This document shows, piece after piece, positions 25,483 through 37,121 of a stretch of DNA of 64,000 nucleotides; position 1 is the first letter of the stretch; every line of letters starts with the position of its first letter. Below the pieces are notes generated by a model, which did no database searches, was not told where the DNA came from, and worked only from the letters and a program-made list of their open reading frames with translations. A program made the translations under genes and the position numbers. Source of the stretch: Schistocephalus solidus (lineage: Eukaryota > Platyhelminthes > Cestoda > Diphyllobothriidea > Diphyllobothriidae); NCBI GenBank assembly GCA_017591395.1, contig WEDG01007350.1, forward strand, positions 1-64,000, in the 5' to 3' direction.

Positions 25483-26235
25483 CGACCGGGAGCGGTGAAG
25501 ATAATCATCGCGCCAGATATATTATAGCAAAGAATGCGCTTGTTTGCCATGAGGATAGAGTCCGCGGATGCAGTTTCTATTTTGCCTTCCCTCTCTCAGG
25601 CGAAAATTAACTGAATAAAAATATAACAAGTTAATAACTTTCTGGAAGTTCTGCGGACCTTTCGACGTAGGCACTTTTTAAAGAGTATCCGAGCTGGGAA
25701 AAAATGCAATTTTTTTCTTAACCAGTAGTAAGTGGAAGCCCTCTCCAAAGGGGTTGAAAACGTTGGTTTTCCAGTGGATTTCTGGTTCACTAACGAATAT
25801 TCTAATCCCGAAATACGATACAGCAGCCGATGTAGTGTTGTGAACAGAATGAGCCTCTCATATTTGAGCCGTTGCCATTTCCAAAATCGTCGTTGGGGCG
25901 TCTCAACAGTTTTCTGGTATGAATCTTATGCTGTTGTTAGTATATTTTATCCTTTAGTCCAGCCTCACACGAACATGAAGACAGCCGCAAATTTACCCTG
26001 AATGGACAGGCTAATAGGCCTCCTGGACGCTTAGCCATCTGTGCGTTTTTTTGCACATTCTTGAAATGTTCCTCCATTTTTACCCACCTCCCTTGACAGC
26101 AATACCTCATGTACAAAATATTCCTACCTAAATTATTTCAGTAACCACACTAACATTCCTTAAAAACATTCATTTGTTTTGGTGTCACAATGCAGCCCAG
26201 TGAGAGCGGACATCCTAACAGTAGTGCAAATATAA

Positions 26236-26571
<336 letters not shown>

Positions 26572-26608
26572 TTTATTTTACATATTAATGATAACCATGA
26601 AGCTATTT

Positions 26609-26616
26609 CTTACCTT
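26609..26616 (-). other. Splice donor site
   Basis: Minus-strand reading AAG|GTAAG, a full consensus donor, directly after the Lys codon of the CDK triplet. It sets the 3' end of the exon and gives a phase-0 intron. Confidence 0.75.
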
Positions 26617-26892
26617 GTCACACCTTGTACAGGGGTATCGCAGACTGGTTAGTCTAGGGCAGGGGTGCTCTGCCAGCGCGAATCCGTGAGGGAACCATCT
26701 GCCACACAGCCGGCAAATAAACTCGTTGAGTAAGTCTTGTTCGTTCGTCGGTCTCCGCAACACCTCCATTCTCTCATCTTCCGTTGCCTCAAGCAAATTT
26801 ATTCGCATTCCACTGACTGGGGATTTGAGCTCATCTACCATGAATTCGTCCTCTTTTGTACTAAAGATTCGTATTTCTTGTCCAGCAGGAGC
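26614..26892 (-). CDS. Exon of an INSM/Nerfin-like (insulinoma-associated) zinc-finger protein
   Basis: This exon encodes EFICRLC...FALAEHPC, a finger of pattern C-x2-C-x12-H-x-C as in INSM1 finger 1. After it comes YPCTRCDK, the first half of a second C2H2 finger. The frame then runs into GTAAGA (AAG|GTAAGA, donor GT at 26612-26613), a strong splice donor in phase 0. The 5' border is uncertain: the frame is open back to a stop at 26893-26895, an AG lies just inside it, another AG lies at 26861-26862, and a Met codon sits at 26839-26841. INSM-family proteins are nuclear transcription regulators of neuronal and endocrine differentiation; that role here is by family only. The matching second half of the finger is not found downstream on this strand. 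It is at 61.75 kb, which is upstream for a minus-strand gene. Confidence 0.75.
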
Positions 26893-27068
26893 CTAGATAT
26901 TGCCCCTCGTACGCAGCTTTCTCCAGTGCCTTCGAGCGCTGTGAGCAGGCTTTAGAACGGCGTCAGCAAAGTCTGGGCTTTCACACCTGAGATCTCAGTT
27001 TTTACCTGCCACACATTTAAATCTAACTTCCCCCCGCACTCCCTGCTTCCGTCCGCACTCACCCTCGA

Positions 27069-27134
27069 CCAATCAAACCTCAGGGTGTCGCGGAAATTGG
27101 GACGAAGAACCAATCAACATGAAGCCTTAAATAT
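27069..27134. promoter_or_regulatory. Candidate promoter: CCAAT boxes and TATA-like motif
   Basis: CCAATCA occurs at 27069-27075 and 27110-27116, ATTGG at 27096-27100 and TTAAATAT at 27127-27134. The order would suit a plus-strand start near 27160. On the minus strand the region sits about 200 bp upstream of the INSM-like exon. No gene is recognised on the plus side, so this is only a candidate. Confidence 0.25.
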
Positions 27135-27139
27135 CGCGC

Positions 27140-27955
27140 GCTAACAGACGTTGTGCTACACGTAACCTGTTAGATTTTGAGCAATACTTACGCTTTGAGG
27201 ACGCAGCAACAGGTCAGGCTACCACGGCTGGGTTGGTATAACTGCAGACGTGAGAATTTAGCTGTCTGCCAGGCAGATAGTTTAGCTAGAATCAAATTTG
27301 AAAATTATTTGACAGGATATATCGGGTATTAAATTGCCAAACTTTTGGACGGCATCATGGCTTTCGTTTATCGTTTATTAGTGGTCAGTACGCATCGGAA
27401 CAGTAACTGAACAGATTAGGGTGCGTATGGTTTGAGGGCGACCGTGGTCAGCTTAAACCAGCTGCCACGATAAATTCAAGACCACCGGAGGCGCAGTGAA
27501 TGTCAATTCTACGTGTGCCACACAACGTGTACCTAATTTTCATGAGCATGGATCGGGGTAACATCTATGAGAATGTCATAAGGATCACATACAGAAGGAA
27601 GCATTACCGCCAGACTTTCAGTCTTGAAAAAAAAACTGACTTGTCCAGTCAGATGACAACTATCCCACCTTCAGGAGCCTTAGATGTGTTAGAGTGAGGA
27701 AGGTGCTGATTTACTGAGAGGATGGGTTACTCCCCAGTGTCGGACTTGAGTAATCTTTCCTCTGCAATGCATCCGTCGACTGTTCGAGTCTGTCAACCAA
27801 CTGGTGATGTGATTGGGTGCTGACGAGGCATCGAGGTTTTCACCTGAGCGAGCGAACCCCACGCATTTACGGCAGTAGTTATAACCTCGCACGGAGTCAT
27901 TGCAGCCTAATAACCGCATATCGTGATTTTGGGCATCCGCAGCGTGGCTCATTGT
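27140..27955. other. Non-genic region, nothing recognised
   Basis: Short frames only (65 and 87 codons), with no family match. The part from about 27690 leads into a diverged copy of the 2.355-kb repeat family. Confidence 0.35.
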
Positions 27956-27959
27956 GAAA

Positions 27960-28110
27960 GCACGACAGTTTGACCGTTGTGTACGACTATCTCCTCATCG
28001 TGGACCCCGCAAAATGGTGGGTGGCACGTAATGTACTTTCTTGGGTTAGTAGTCTTGCGCAGCATCTACCGCACTCTCTCCTGCTCTGCCACCTAGGTCG
28101 GGTGTCAAGA
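27960..28110 (-). repeat. Diverged fragment of the 2.355-kb repeat family
   Basis: On the minus strand this resembles the 3' part of the unit: the counterpart of GACTCTGTCTTGACACCG, then AGAGAGTGCGGTAGATGC, then a CCACGATGAG...ACAACGGTCAAACTGTC stretch. The order is the same as at 42340-42500 on the plus strand. It is well diverged. Confidence 0.5.
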
Positions 28111-28519
28111 CGGAGTCCAGAAGACTGAAAATGGGATTGGGTGGAGATAGCTGGCATGGCATGAACCTGAAACTACGTGTGCCACAACACCCCACCTGTT
28201 GCATTTTGTTATAGGTGAGTATCCCCCAATAACACCTACCCTGCCCGGATCCAGCTCCGTGTTGGTCAAGCGCATCTACCTCGTGGTTTGATTAAGTGGC
28301 CACATCGAGGGAGCATAGTAAAATCTACCCACACCTAGAGGGCATTTTAATTGACCTTTTTTATTGCTAAAAATGATAGAAAATCCGAATCCGACGAGTA
28401 TTTGGATACATGGAATTATGCGCATGAAAGTATAAACACTTTCATGGATTCTAAGTAATAAGTACTTATCTGACCCTTTTAGATTAAACCCCATTCCGTT
28501 TCCTTTGGCTGCATTGTCA

Positions 28520-28720
28520 GAGTTCGTATTAGGCTGATGCTTAGAGGTAGTATCAGTGTTTAGGCTAAGGGTAAACGGTCAAGGATCTTTGGTTAATTTT
28601 CGAGTTAGAATTAGGAAATTGTTAAGTTAAAGGTCCTGGTTGGGTTGGATCCTAAGCCTAAGTCTAAGCATAATCTTAATCCTAACACTACCACAACCCT
28701 AGCCAACCCAACCCTCACTC
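28520..28720. repeat. Degenerate telomere-like (TTAGGG) tract with a strand switch
   Basis: GT-rich TTAGG-like motifs up to about 28650 give way to CCTAA-like motifs from there to about 28720. The tract is therefore roughly an inverted pair of degenerate telomeric repeats. More isolated AACCCTAA motifs follow at 28812-28825, 29038-29090 and 29240-29280. Confidence 0.55.
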
Positions 28721-28753
28721 TATTGTCGGCAAGAACGCAAAAGTATGGATCAA

Positions 28754-28781
28754 ACGTGTAATACGGTCACTTATTACACGT
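28754..28781. repeat. Perfect 10-bp inverted repeat
   Basis: ACGTGTAATA at 28754-28763 and TATTACACGT at 28772-28781 can form a hairpin with an 8-nt loop. It lies next to the telomere-like tract. There is no U-run after it, and nothing indicates a terminator. Confidence 0.6.
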
Positions 28782-29309
28782 CAACCTAACACTAAGTCTA
28801 TTCATTGTGCTCTTTTAGGGTTAGCTTTCGATGACCATATGAGAACCAAATGATCACGTTAAGTGGTAACTTTCTAATCGTCGACTATAAGAACGCTGCA
28901 GTAATGAAAGATCGCGCAGAGCTGACCTCATTCTTGCTCCCCGAAAGTCAGGGAATGACATCGTGCTTAGTGAACGGCCTGACGTAAAGCCAGTGGATCC
29001 TGCGAGTAGCACACTTGTCGGCACAGCAAACAACTGTGCGACCCTACTAACCCGAAAACGAATGCTAACCCTAACGAAAACAATGGTTATGGTCTTAGTG
29101 CTCTCCTTTGCTTCATTTATCCCCACACATAAACTTCCTATTATCTTCGATCCCGTATTACCCGTTGGCATATCCCTTGTTCCCTGCGTTTGGTCGCATA
29201 TTGCGTTCTTGCCATATTGCCAAATCAAAAATCTTGAGTCCAACCCTAAACTGTTTGTCCAACCCTAATCCCAACCATAAATAGTGTAATAAACGTATCC
29301 ACAACCCTG

Positions 29310-30610
29310 TAAAGGTCTTTGAAAAATTGGATCATTTCTTTATTCGTTTCGCGGTGCAGAGTTTGCGGAGCAAAAACACTCTTAATATTTTATCATACCC
29401 ATACTGGGACAAATCACAACACATAAGTGCATGAGGTTTGGTAACTAGGTCGTTTGCGGCTTAAAAAGGTACGTCTAACTTGTCCCTGCCTGTCAAGGTC
29501 TACGCGCTCTGCTCAATCTTTTACTGTGTGTATCGTTGTTTTCACCAGTGCTGCTTCTACTGTTGTGCGGATGAGGATGTCTGCCGCAACTTTAAGGTTT
29601 ACTTATGGGCAGCTGTAAATGCTCACACTGTATGACATCAAAAGTCACTGAATTTCACTCGCATGTTGGAAGACCTCCACCAGACCTGGAGGGGGGTAGG
29701 GTGGGGGTTGAAGGAAATCCTTACAGGAGGAGGCGGCAAAGCTAAAACAGTTAGCGGGCTTGGAGGCAAACACCCCGCAACAAAAGTATCCAACGAGCCT
29801 GAGAATCTGGTATACTGGCATCAGGTGGCGGAGCCGACAGTTTTGACGAACACGCTGGTTACGAGTGTATCGTAACGAAAGGCGACTGTGAGGTCCGATT
29901 TGCGAACGGCGTGCGCACACGCACCCCAGAGTTCGGACATTAGGGAAAATTTTGTTGGTCTTCTCGATAAATTTCGGGGGCGTGCTTAATGCCACATTTA
30001 GCTAATACATCTACTGACAAGAGGCTAAAACAGATTGTGACTAAACAAACTGGGTACATTTTAGTATTGAGAGAACTCTGGGATAGGCAACGCTATGTTG
30101 AACGTACACTTATCATACTGCGCACGAAAAATCCTCAAATTGGCTTCAAATGGAAACAAAGTTCTCAAACTGGATTGAATAGCTGGCTTACCTTCATCGG
30201 ATGCTCTCAAGCGCTTAAAATTATGATCGTATATATACATATATATGATGCAGAGGCATTCACCCTTTTGCCGTGGGGATCGAACTAGAGACCTCTCATG
30301 CAGTCGCCTTTTCATTAGCAGAGGGCATGACTCTGTCCTCCTCCCAGGACAAACAATCTAAAGAGTTATGCATCCCTACAATACTTGAAACTATAATTTT
30401 AATTTTTCGACAATAGCTAGCGTCTCCACCTGTGGCTTCGAATCTACTTTTATTTTTGCTATTAACTCGGATATTTTTTTCCTATTGAAAATGCTGTTGC
30501 GTTTATAAAAATAGTGACACAGGACAAAGAATAACCATTCAATGAAAGAAAAGTTTAATTTCAGGCTTACTTATTACATGGAACAAATCATTATAGACAA
30601 CCCGGCTGTC
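29310..30610. other. Non-genic region; possible tRNA-like remnant near 30270-30350
   Basis: No coding segment is recognised. Near 30275-30293 the minus strand reads TCTAGTTCGATCCCC, a B-box-like string, but no convincing A box or folding accompanies it. Confidence 0.3.
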
Positions 30611-30612
30611 TC

Positions 30613-30825
30613 CGGCCCGTTGTGCCTTGGGGCTCACTTTTGAGCCCCACCCGCAGCCGCACAGTGACTGGAATGGCCATTTCAGGCTTATTAGCCGTCA
30701 TCAGCTAGCCATACCCGACTCCAGACTCTACAACCCCTGTGGCTCGAACCCTCGACCTGTTGGGTAGAAGTCCAATGCCCTAACCATTTAGATGCTTGCT
30801 CATTGTCCTGCCGGTTTCGATCGGG
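30613..30825 (-). repeat. Single SINE copy of the array-related family
   Basis: Read on the minus strand it has the tRNA-like head (A-box region ATGGTTAGGGCA, B box GGTTCGAGCC at 30741-30750), then GGGTATGGCTAGCTGATGACG and GCCTGAAATGGCCATTCC, then a GAGCCCCAAGGCACAACGGG-type tail. The body order is the same as in the 302-bp units, but this is a single copy. Confidence 0.8.
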
Positions 30826-30829
30826 TTCA

Positions 30830-32060
30830 CACTGTTTCAATGTAAACGGACAGTCAACAAAATCCTCATCTGGTGTAGTTTTTTCATTATTATTTTTTAT
30901 TTGCTCTGTTTTATGACCCCTTTCTTATCTTCCCTTATCTTAGCCCTATTTAGAGGATTTGTAATTTTGTAGTTCTCTGTAATTCTAGTTTTCGGTGAAA
31001 ATTATGTAGTTTTGGGTTATTGAATATTTCTTTCTAAATCAATGTTTTCTTTATTTTTGAAGGGTAGTCTTTCCTTTACTTCTGTTGGATTTTGCTTTAC
31101 AGGGATTTTATTGTGAAACTCATGACCTTTCATTAATTATCGGATGAACTCTATGTGGTGGAATGCTGTTTTGATGTGAGTATCCATCCATTTGCGTATG
31201 TTGATTGCGCTCGGAGAATTTTCAAAGCAGGCTTTGTGCATTCGTTTTCGTAAACCTTTTTTGTCTGTCGAACATATTTGTTGGAGAGGGTGCATAGCTA
31301 AGCCCTCCATTTCCCCCTTCGAGGAATACTATGTTTTCAAATGCAGTTCTGGAAAGAACAGTGCATTTGAGGTCCTAAAAGGGTTTGCTAATTCTAGTAT
31401 AGCCTGATACACAATCGACAGTCTCACCTATGAGGATTTTAAACAAACATGCTATTAACCTAATCAGAAACAGTTTTATATAGCCTTACATGCTGTTATT
31501 CACCCAGATCAAGTTAAATACTTTTTGACAAGGATCAGTGTGCCTAATGACAGTACACTATAATTCTAATGATGAAGTTGCGTCGTTCAGGCGCTACCTT
31601 TGAATAACACATAATTTGTGTCACAAAAATGACATCAAAATTCGATTTTTTCACCTTTAGGTGTATATTTTGGTTTAATTGAATCAAACAAGCAAAACCA
31701 ATGGAAAAACTTCCCGTACAGCGTTTTGTACAAGTGTGGTCCACGCAGATAGTTGAATAGTATGTCACGCTGTCGAAGGGTCCCTACGATAAAGTTTCCA
31801 GATAATCATTTTTGTAAATTCACTTAAGCAAGCTTTTTCCTCAAATAAACGTACCGAAAGATTGCTGTTTCTGAAGTATGGGATATTCAGTATTCAAAGA
31901 TCCCGTATGTGCATGTATTTTTGAACAAGCTCTGCACTTGCACTCGCTCACAAGACGTAAATGGGGCTTAAATCTTATTCGGAAGAAAAATATTCTTGTC
32001 TACAGGCCAAGAGATTCGAGTGGTGATGAAACCGAAAAGACGCTCTGACCGAAATCTGAA
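30830..32060. other. AT-rich non-genic region
   Basis: AT-rich sequence with many T runs. No coding, RNA or repeat copy is recognised. The open frames here (71 and 74 codons) show no motif. Confidence 0.4.
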
Positions 32061-32064
32061 CAAT

Positions 32065-32208
32065 TGGTGGTGGTGGTGGTGGTAGTGGTGGTGGTGGTGG
32101 TGGTGGTGGTGTTGGTGGTGGTGGTGGTGGTGGTGATGGTGGTGGTGGTGGTGGTGGTGGTGGTGGTGGTGGTGTGGTGGTGGTGGTGGTGGTGGTGGTG
32201 GTAGTGGT
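32065..32208. repeat. (TGG)n trinucleotide microsatellite, about 143 bp
   Basis: Near-pure GGT repeat with a few TAG, TTGG and GTG interruptions. The G-rich plus strand could in principle form G-quadruplexes. It yields spurious poly-proline and poly-threonine frames on the other strand. Confidence 0.95.
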
Positions 32209-32209
32209 T

Positions 32210-33700
32210 ACCATGACACCTCTTAAGTCCGCTCATTAAATTGGCATTATGCCTAAAAGTCTTTCGTTAAATCAAATTGTTTCTAAATTATTTTACTGGT
32301 GAAGGACCTTTCATTGGAAAGCAAAAAATACAATATTTCATACTTCTCAGGTGATTTTCATAATCAATTGATATTGTAGATCTAAACTGCGTGCTTTTAA
32401 GCTGTATTTCGTTGGCGAATATTGAATTTGGAAAACAGGCTTCCTTAAAACAGCGTCCGTTCACTTCAAAATCAGATTTTGTTTTACGTAATTCATGTGA
32501 TTACTGATGGAAAACCTTCATTTCTCAACAAAGACACAAGCTTCGGTTGGAAAGAGTATAAGTTGCAATTGAGTGCAATACTTCGCTTCAAAGACGCAGA
32601 GGATTATTTTGCTTTAGGAAACTGACCAGTTATGCGCGCAACCTACTTTTTATAGAAAAACCGGTGTCCCCCCGCCCATTCGCGGACACACTGATTCTCC
32701 GAATATTTCGTACGGAATATCTATCATACGCTTTAATTTTTTCATTAATTTTCGTAAATAAATGCTTTTTTATGATAAAAAGGGTGTATTTATTTTAAAC
32801 TTGGCACAGACAACACCAATTAAATGTTCATAAGTTGATTATTTGTCGCCTTGACAACGACAGGTGCGTTCATGCCTACCTGTAAGCCATATATCTTTAG
32901 GGGTAATGTTTTAAAATGCTGTTGAAACAATATTAAAGTTCTTTAAATGATATCTGAAGGTACATTTGGCGTTCAGACGTTAAAGTAGGCAGTTATAAGC
33001 GTTTTACAGAGAACCCAAGCATAAGGGGATTTCAGCTTTACGCAACTAGGTATCGCCCCTAACCTCTACGAATACTGGGGTTAATTGTTATTTTAATTTT
33101 AATTGTGAAAAGAAGGATGAACCTACTACAGCATGGGAAAAGGGTTCTGTATAACTTACTTCTCCGCTCGTACCTAATTGAAACAAGGCAACAAGTGCCA
33201 CATAACGTGTTCACTGAATATTCTGATAAAAATAAGGATAATAATAGGATAACTCTGGAGTAAATTCATAATAATATCATGTGGTCTTGATTTTGACAGT
33301 TCCTTCTGCTACTTACTTCATTATACGTGGTCTTAAGTCTTTTATAGTTCTGGGAATCCTCCCAAACGTAGTCGAAATGAAAGATATCCTTGATTTTTTT
33401 CAATACAACTGTTAAAGGGGGCGAAAATTAAACTGTTTAATTGGTTAAAAACTAGATTCTATATGTTGAATACCAACAAGCAACATCAGCATCTATTATT
33501 GCTTTTTAAATATTGCTTCCTTCTACGTAAACTCACAACCACGCTGATATGTCTGACACAAGTACTGACTCGCAGTGACTTCCCTTCCAGACTGCCTGAG
33601 CCAAGTATTCCACGTTTTATCCTGTGTACAGAGGAATATATGTTTTCTGTTATCTGGATTGGACCACAAACTGGCAAACTGTGCGCTGTATCACGAATGT
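32210..33700. other. AT-rich non-genic region
   Basis: AT-rich, with no recognised gene. A 144-codon plus-strand frame (33463-33897) overlaps the dispersed repeat that begins near 33740, so I do not treat it as a gene. Confidence 0.35.
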
Positions 33701-33739
33701 CCATGTGCAAGAAAGGTCTTCAACTAGTCAAAAAATTAT

Positions 33740-34170
33740 GCCTCGTTGTGGTTCGTTGTAAGTGTTCGTTTTCTCGGCAACGAGGTTTTGTTTTGGATGC
33801 ATTTTCTGCTGTGACCCCAACTCCAATCTACACGAAAAAGGAAGCCCGACCAGTCACTACTTCGGTTAATGCTTTCAATAAATGCATCTTCTTTTGAAGG
33901 TTTGAATAAACACATGGTACGGGACCTATCATTTTTGGTAACCAATTGAAAACAATGAGCTCCGTAAAGCTCTCTGAAAATCAACGGACTTCACCGTCAG
34001 CAAAACCCACGCAACAATTTTCCGAAGGAAATGTTCCCTTAAGAGGCCTAAAATGGCCTGCTTACGATTGCACCACTGACTGACCTGTCAACATATGACC
34101 TTGTGGAAAATGTCAGTCCGCTGGCGTCTCTATCAGTGAAATCAGGTGAAATCCATGTGAGTTTAATCAA
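33740..34170 (+). repeat. AT-rich dispersed repeat, copy 1 (see 56690-57130)
   Basis: Landmarks shared in the same order with 56690-57130 include TTCTCGGCAACNAG, a TCGGTTAATGCTTTCAATAAATG / TCGGTAAATGCCTTTAAGGAAT pair, TTTTGAAGGTTTGAATAAACACAT / TTTTGAAGGTTTTGATAAGCACAT, and GACTGACCTGTCAACATATGACCTTGTG / AGTGACCGACCTATCGGCATGTTAG. Similarity is patchy. I cannot name the family. Confidence 0.45.
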
Positions 34171-34497
34171 CCGCATCTGAAAAACAAAAATGAAAAAAAT
34201 TACATCAAGTTCACGCAGCGAGGCCTTGAAGCACATGGCCAGGTATCATGCACCTGCCTTTGTAACCCCGACGTCACATAACACTTATTCTTGGACCGTA
34301 TTTGGCAAAAATTGGTTTCAAAAATACTCTTACAACATGACTGTACTGCTACCACCTTATTTATTTGCATGGAGAGAAATTAGGTACTTCCGCAACTTGC
34401 GTCTAGGCCTTTGAAACGAATTTTCGTGTTTACATCGTTCATGCTTTTGTAAGGAATTTGTTATTTCTAATCAATGAAATAGTACCGAGAGGACAAG

Positions 34498-34690
34498 GAA
34501 CACGTGGCTGATTGGTGAGGGCGCTGAATTTCCAATCAACACCTTAGATGGTGTGCGATCTGAGGTTGGGTATGACTGGCTGATGCCAGCTAATGAGCCA
34601 GAAATGGCCATCTCTCTAACCCTTGTCTTTGCTGGTGGGGTTCATCTGTCTAGCCGCTGTGTAGCTGCTGGTGGGCCTCTGGAGTGAGCC
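34498..34690 (+). repeat. Single SINE copy of the array-related family
   Basis: CACGTGGCTGATTGGTGAGGGC is the A-box region. It is followed by TGAGGTTGGGTATGACTGGC, GAGCCAGAAATGGCCATC and CCCTTGTCTTTG, the body order of the family. The B box is degraded. Confidence 0.75.
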
Positions 34691-34691
34691 C

Positions 34692-34965
34692 CCACTAAAG
34701 AAATCTGGCGAAAGGAATAATCTCTTAATATACACAAAATGGCTGGCTGATGACGGCTAATAAGCCAGAAGTTGCCATTCTGGTCTCCCTCGTCGTTGTG
34801 GGTATTATTAATCTGCCTCTACGACCACTGCTACTACTACTACTACTACTAGTAATACTACTACTAATACTAGTAATACTACTAGCCGCAGTGTGGTTAC
34901 TGGCGCGACTCGACAATGAGCCCCAAAGACAGAGTGGGACGAGTGAGTTCCGTTAGCGATCGGTG
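34692..34965 (+). repeat. SINE-related element with short (TAC)n, inverted partner of 36741-37121
   Basis: It starts CCACTAAAGAAATCTGGCG, contains ATGGCTGGCTGATGACGGC and TCTGCCTCTACGACCACTGC, then a (TAC)n/(AATACT)n tract of about 60 bp, then CGACTCGACAATGAGCCCC. The reverse complement of 36741-37121 has the same parts in the same order and is nearly identical outside the microsatellite. The tRNA-like head is missing. Confidence 0.85.
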
Positions 34966-35374
34966 AACGTTCATCAGCAAGAGTAAATATTACCCAGTCA
35001 TAAACCGTTTCGTAACACCAACCCCACTACCCCTAATTACCCTGCAAAGTAGATCCAGGCCCAGGGATATAGGAGTGTTCCTTATCCCCTTTCATGTTGT
35101 CTTCCTGTCTTGAGTAGATATTACGATGTTATTTGCGTCCGAATTATGAACGCACCATAACCATGCCGAATCTCATTCACAGATTTCAAAAAAACTATAG
35201 CATGCAAATAGGCGGTTTCAGAACCTCTGAGTAGCGATGCGAAATAAAACCCCGACGTACACCCTAAACGTTGAACTACGAGGGCGTCTCAGTAGGTCAG
35301 CGTTTGAATTCTCCTTCGCAAGGATCGATTTTGTTGGTATTGGTGGATGGACGACTCGCCGATCGGTTACAGGA

Positions 35375-35445
35375 CTCGCTCGTCCCATTCTGCCTTGAGG
35401 CTCACTCTCGAGCCCCGCCAGCAGACACACAATGCCCAGTAGTAA
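35375..35445 (-). repeat. SINE tail fragment, reversed
   Basis: The minus strand reads GGCTCGAGAGTGAGCCTCAA followed by GGCAGAATGGGACGAG. This is the distal part of the dispersed SINE, placed back to back with the plus-strand copy that follows. Confidence 0.6.
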
Positions 35446-35474
35446 AGGCAGATGAAGATAAAGACAACATGAAG

Positions 35475-35640
35475 ACAATGAGCCCATGAGTGAATGGTTA
35501 GAGCGTTGCACTTATAATCAACAGGTTGCAGTTAAGCGCCCCATGCAGCGCACCACCTGAGGTTGGATATGACTGGCTGATGATGGTTAATAAGCCGGAA
35601 ATGGCCATTCCAGCTTCCCTTGTCTTTTCAAGCAATGTTC
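35475..35640 (+). repeat. Single SINE copy of the array-related family
   Basis: The head has AATGGTTAGAGCGTTGCACT and TATAATCAACAGG, typical of tRNA-derived SINE heads. The body has GAGGTTGGATATGACTGGCT, AATAAGCCGGAAATGGCCAT and CCCTTGTCTTTTC. The B box is degraded (GGTTGCAGTTAAGC). Confidence 0.8.
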
Positions 35641-36218
35641 ATCTGATTGTGAAGGATCACGGCTTCAGACGGCAAAACACACACATACCAAATGAGCTGT
35701 GGTTAGTTCCTCTCCGTTGATTAGCCCAGCTCAGCGTCACACATGTTCCAGCATGCAGAATCGAACTTCTGGCAGGCAGATGGCTCAACTGGTGGCACTC
35801 ACGAGGCCGTAACCATCAATTTCCTTTTTCTCTTTCCTCTCGACCGCTTCGAGTGCCCTGTCTCCGTCACCTGTCGAACATGCTGACCCAAAATCCTACC
35901 ACCGCCCCTACCTCCATGGCCCATCAACCGCAGTAATACGCCAATGAGAGTGGTGGCGACAGCGGCGCGGGGAGACGAAAATTGGTGTCGTATCCGCTGC
36001 CGTGCGTTGCTGTGGCGGGGACACGAGGTGACGAGTCGGTTATCAGCAGTGAAAGAAATAGTCACCACTCGAATGTGGGCGGACGATGAGCAGGGTGAAT
36101 TAGCTTGGGACTGAGGCCATTCCGGGGGATGGAGGCGGCTTGATTGATAATTACTGAGGCCGAAAGGTGCACATTCAGACGCGACGCGGCCCTTGATAAC
36201 CTGGTGGTCGGCTGCGGT
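35641..36218. other. GC-richer non-genic stretch
   Basis: Contains a 166-codon minus-strand frame (35799-36299) that runs through the poly-G tract and shows no domain I recognise. It is more GC-rich than its surroundings. I do not support it as a gene. Confidence 0.3.
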
Positions 36219-36241
36219 GGGGGGGGGGGGGGGGGGGGGGG
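36219..36241. repeat. Poly-G homopolymer, about 23 G
   Basis: Uninterrupted G run on the plus strand. The exact length is unreliable because homopolymers are error-prone. Confidence 0.9.
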
Positions 36242-36594
36242 ACAGGTCACGCTCCGAGTAATTTGTCCGAATCAAGTTCCTCTTCCCCTGGGTTGCCATG
36301 GCAGATGTTGCATTTTTTTAAAAATGGGGCTTTAGATGCGCTAATCCCTTCCAGTTCTTCTGTTACAACATCGTAAATGATTTCAGGGAGTAGGAAACAC
36401 GTGCTCTGGTAGCATCGCAAACTTTGCAACTACCTGGCGCATTCTTTTCGCATTATTTCTTGCGGCTAAGTGACCACTTACGAGTGCTATAGTTTGAAGG
36501 TTAAAGGAACCGCGAGACAATCATGAACACCCACCAACAGGATGACGAACGACCGGTTTAGTGGTGGCACGTTTTCATTAATCCTCAATGGCCA

Positions 36595-36690
36595 AATAGT
36601 TCCAGGTGGTGTAAGCTGGGGGTTGGCTATGGCTGGCTGACAAAAGAAAATAAATTAGAAGTGCCTAACCTGGGCTTTCATATCTTCGTC
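36595..36690 (+). repeat. Highly diverged SINE fragment
   Basis: GGGGGTTGGCTATGGCTGGC, then AATAAATTAGAAGTGCCTAA and CTTCGTCGG, follow the order of the SINE body with many changes. Confidence 0.45.
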
Positions 36691-36740
36691 GGTTTTCTTT
36701 CAAAGTATTTGAATTTGCACACTGAGGGTTGTTTAACCAC

Positions 36741-37121
<381 letters not shown>

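Noticed and set aside
35799..36299. 166-codon minus-strand frame
   Set aside because: It passes through the poly-G tract, where length is unreliable, and has no recognised domain.
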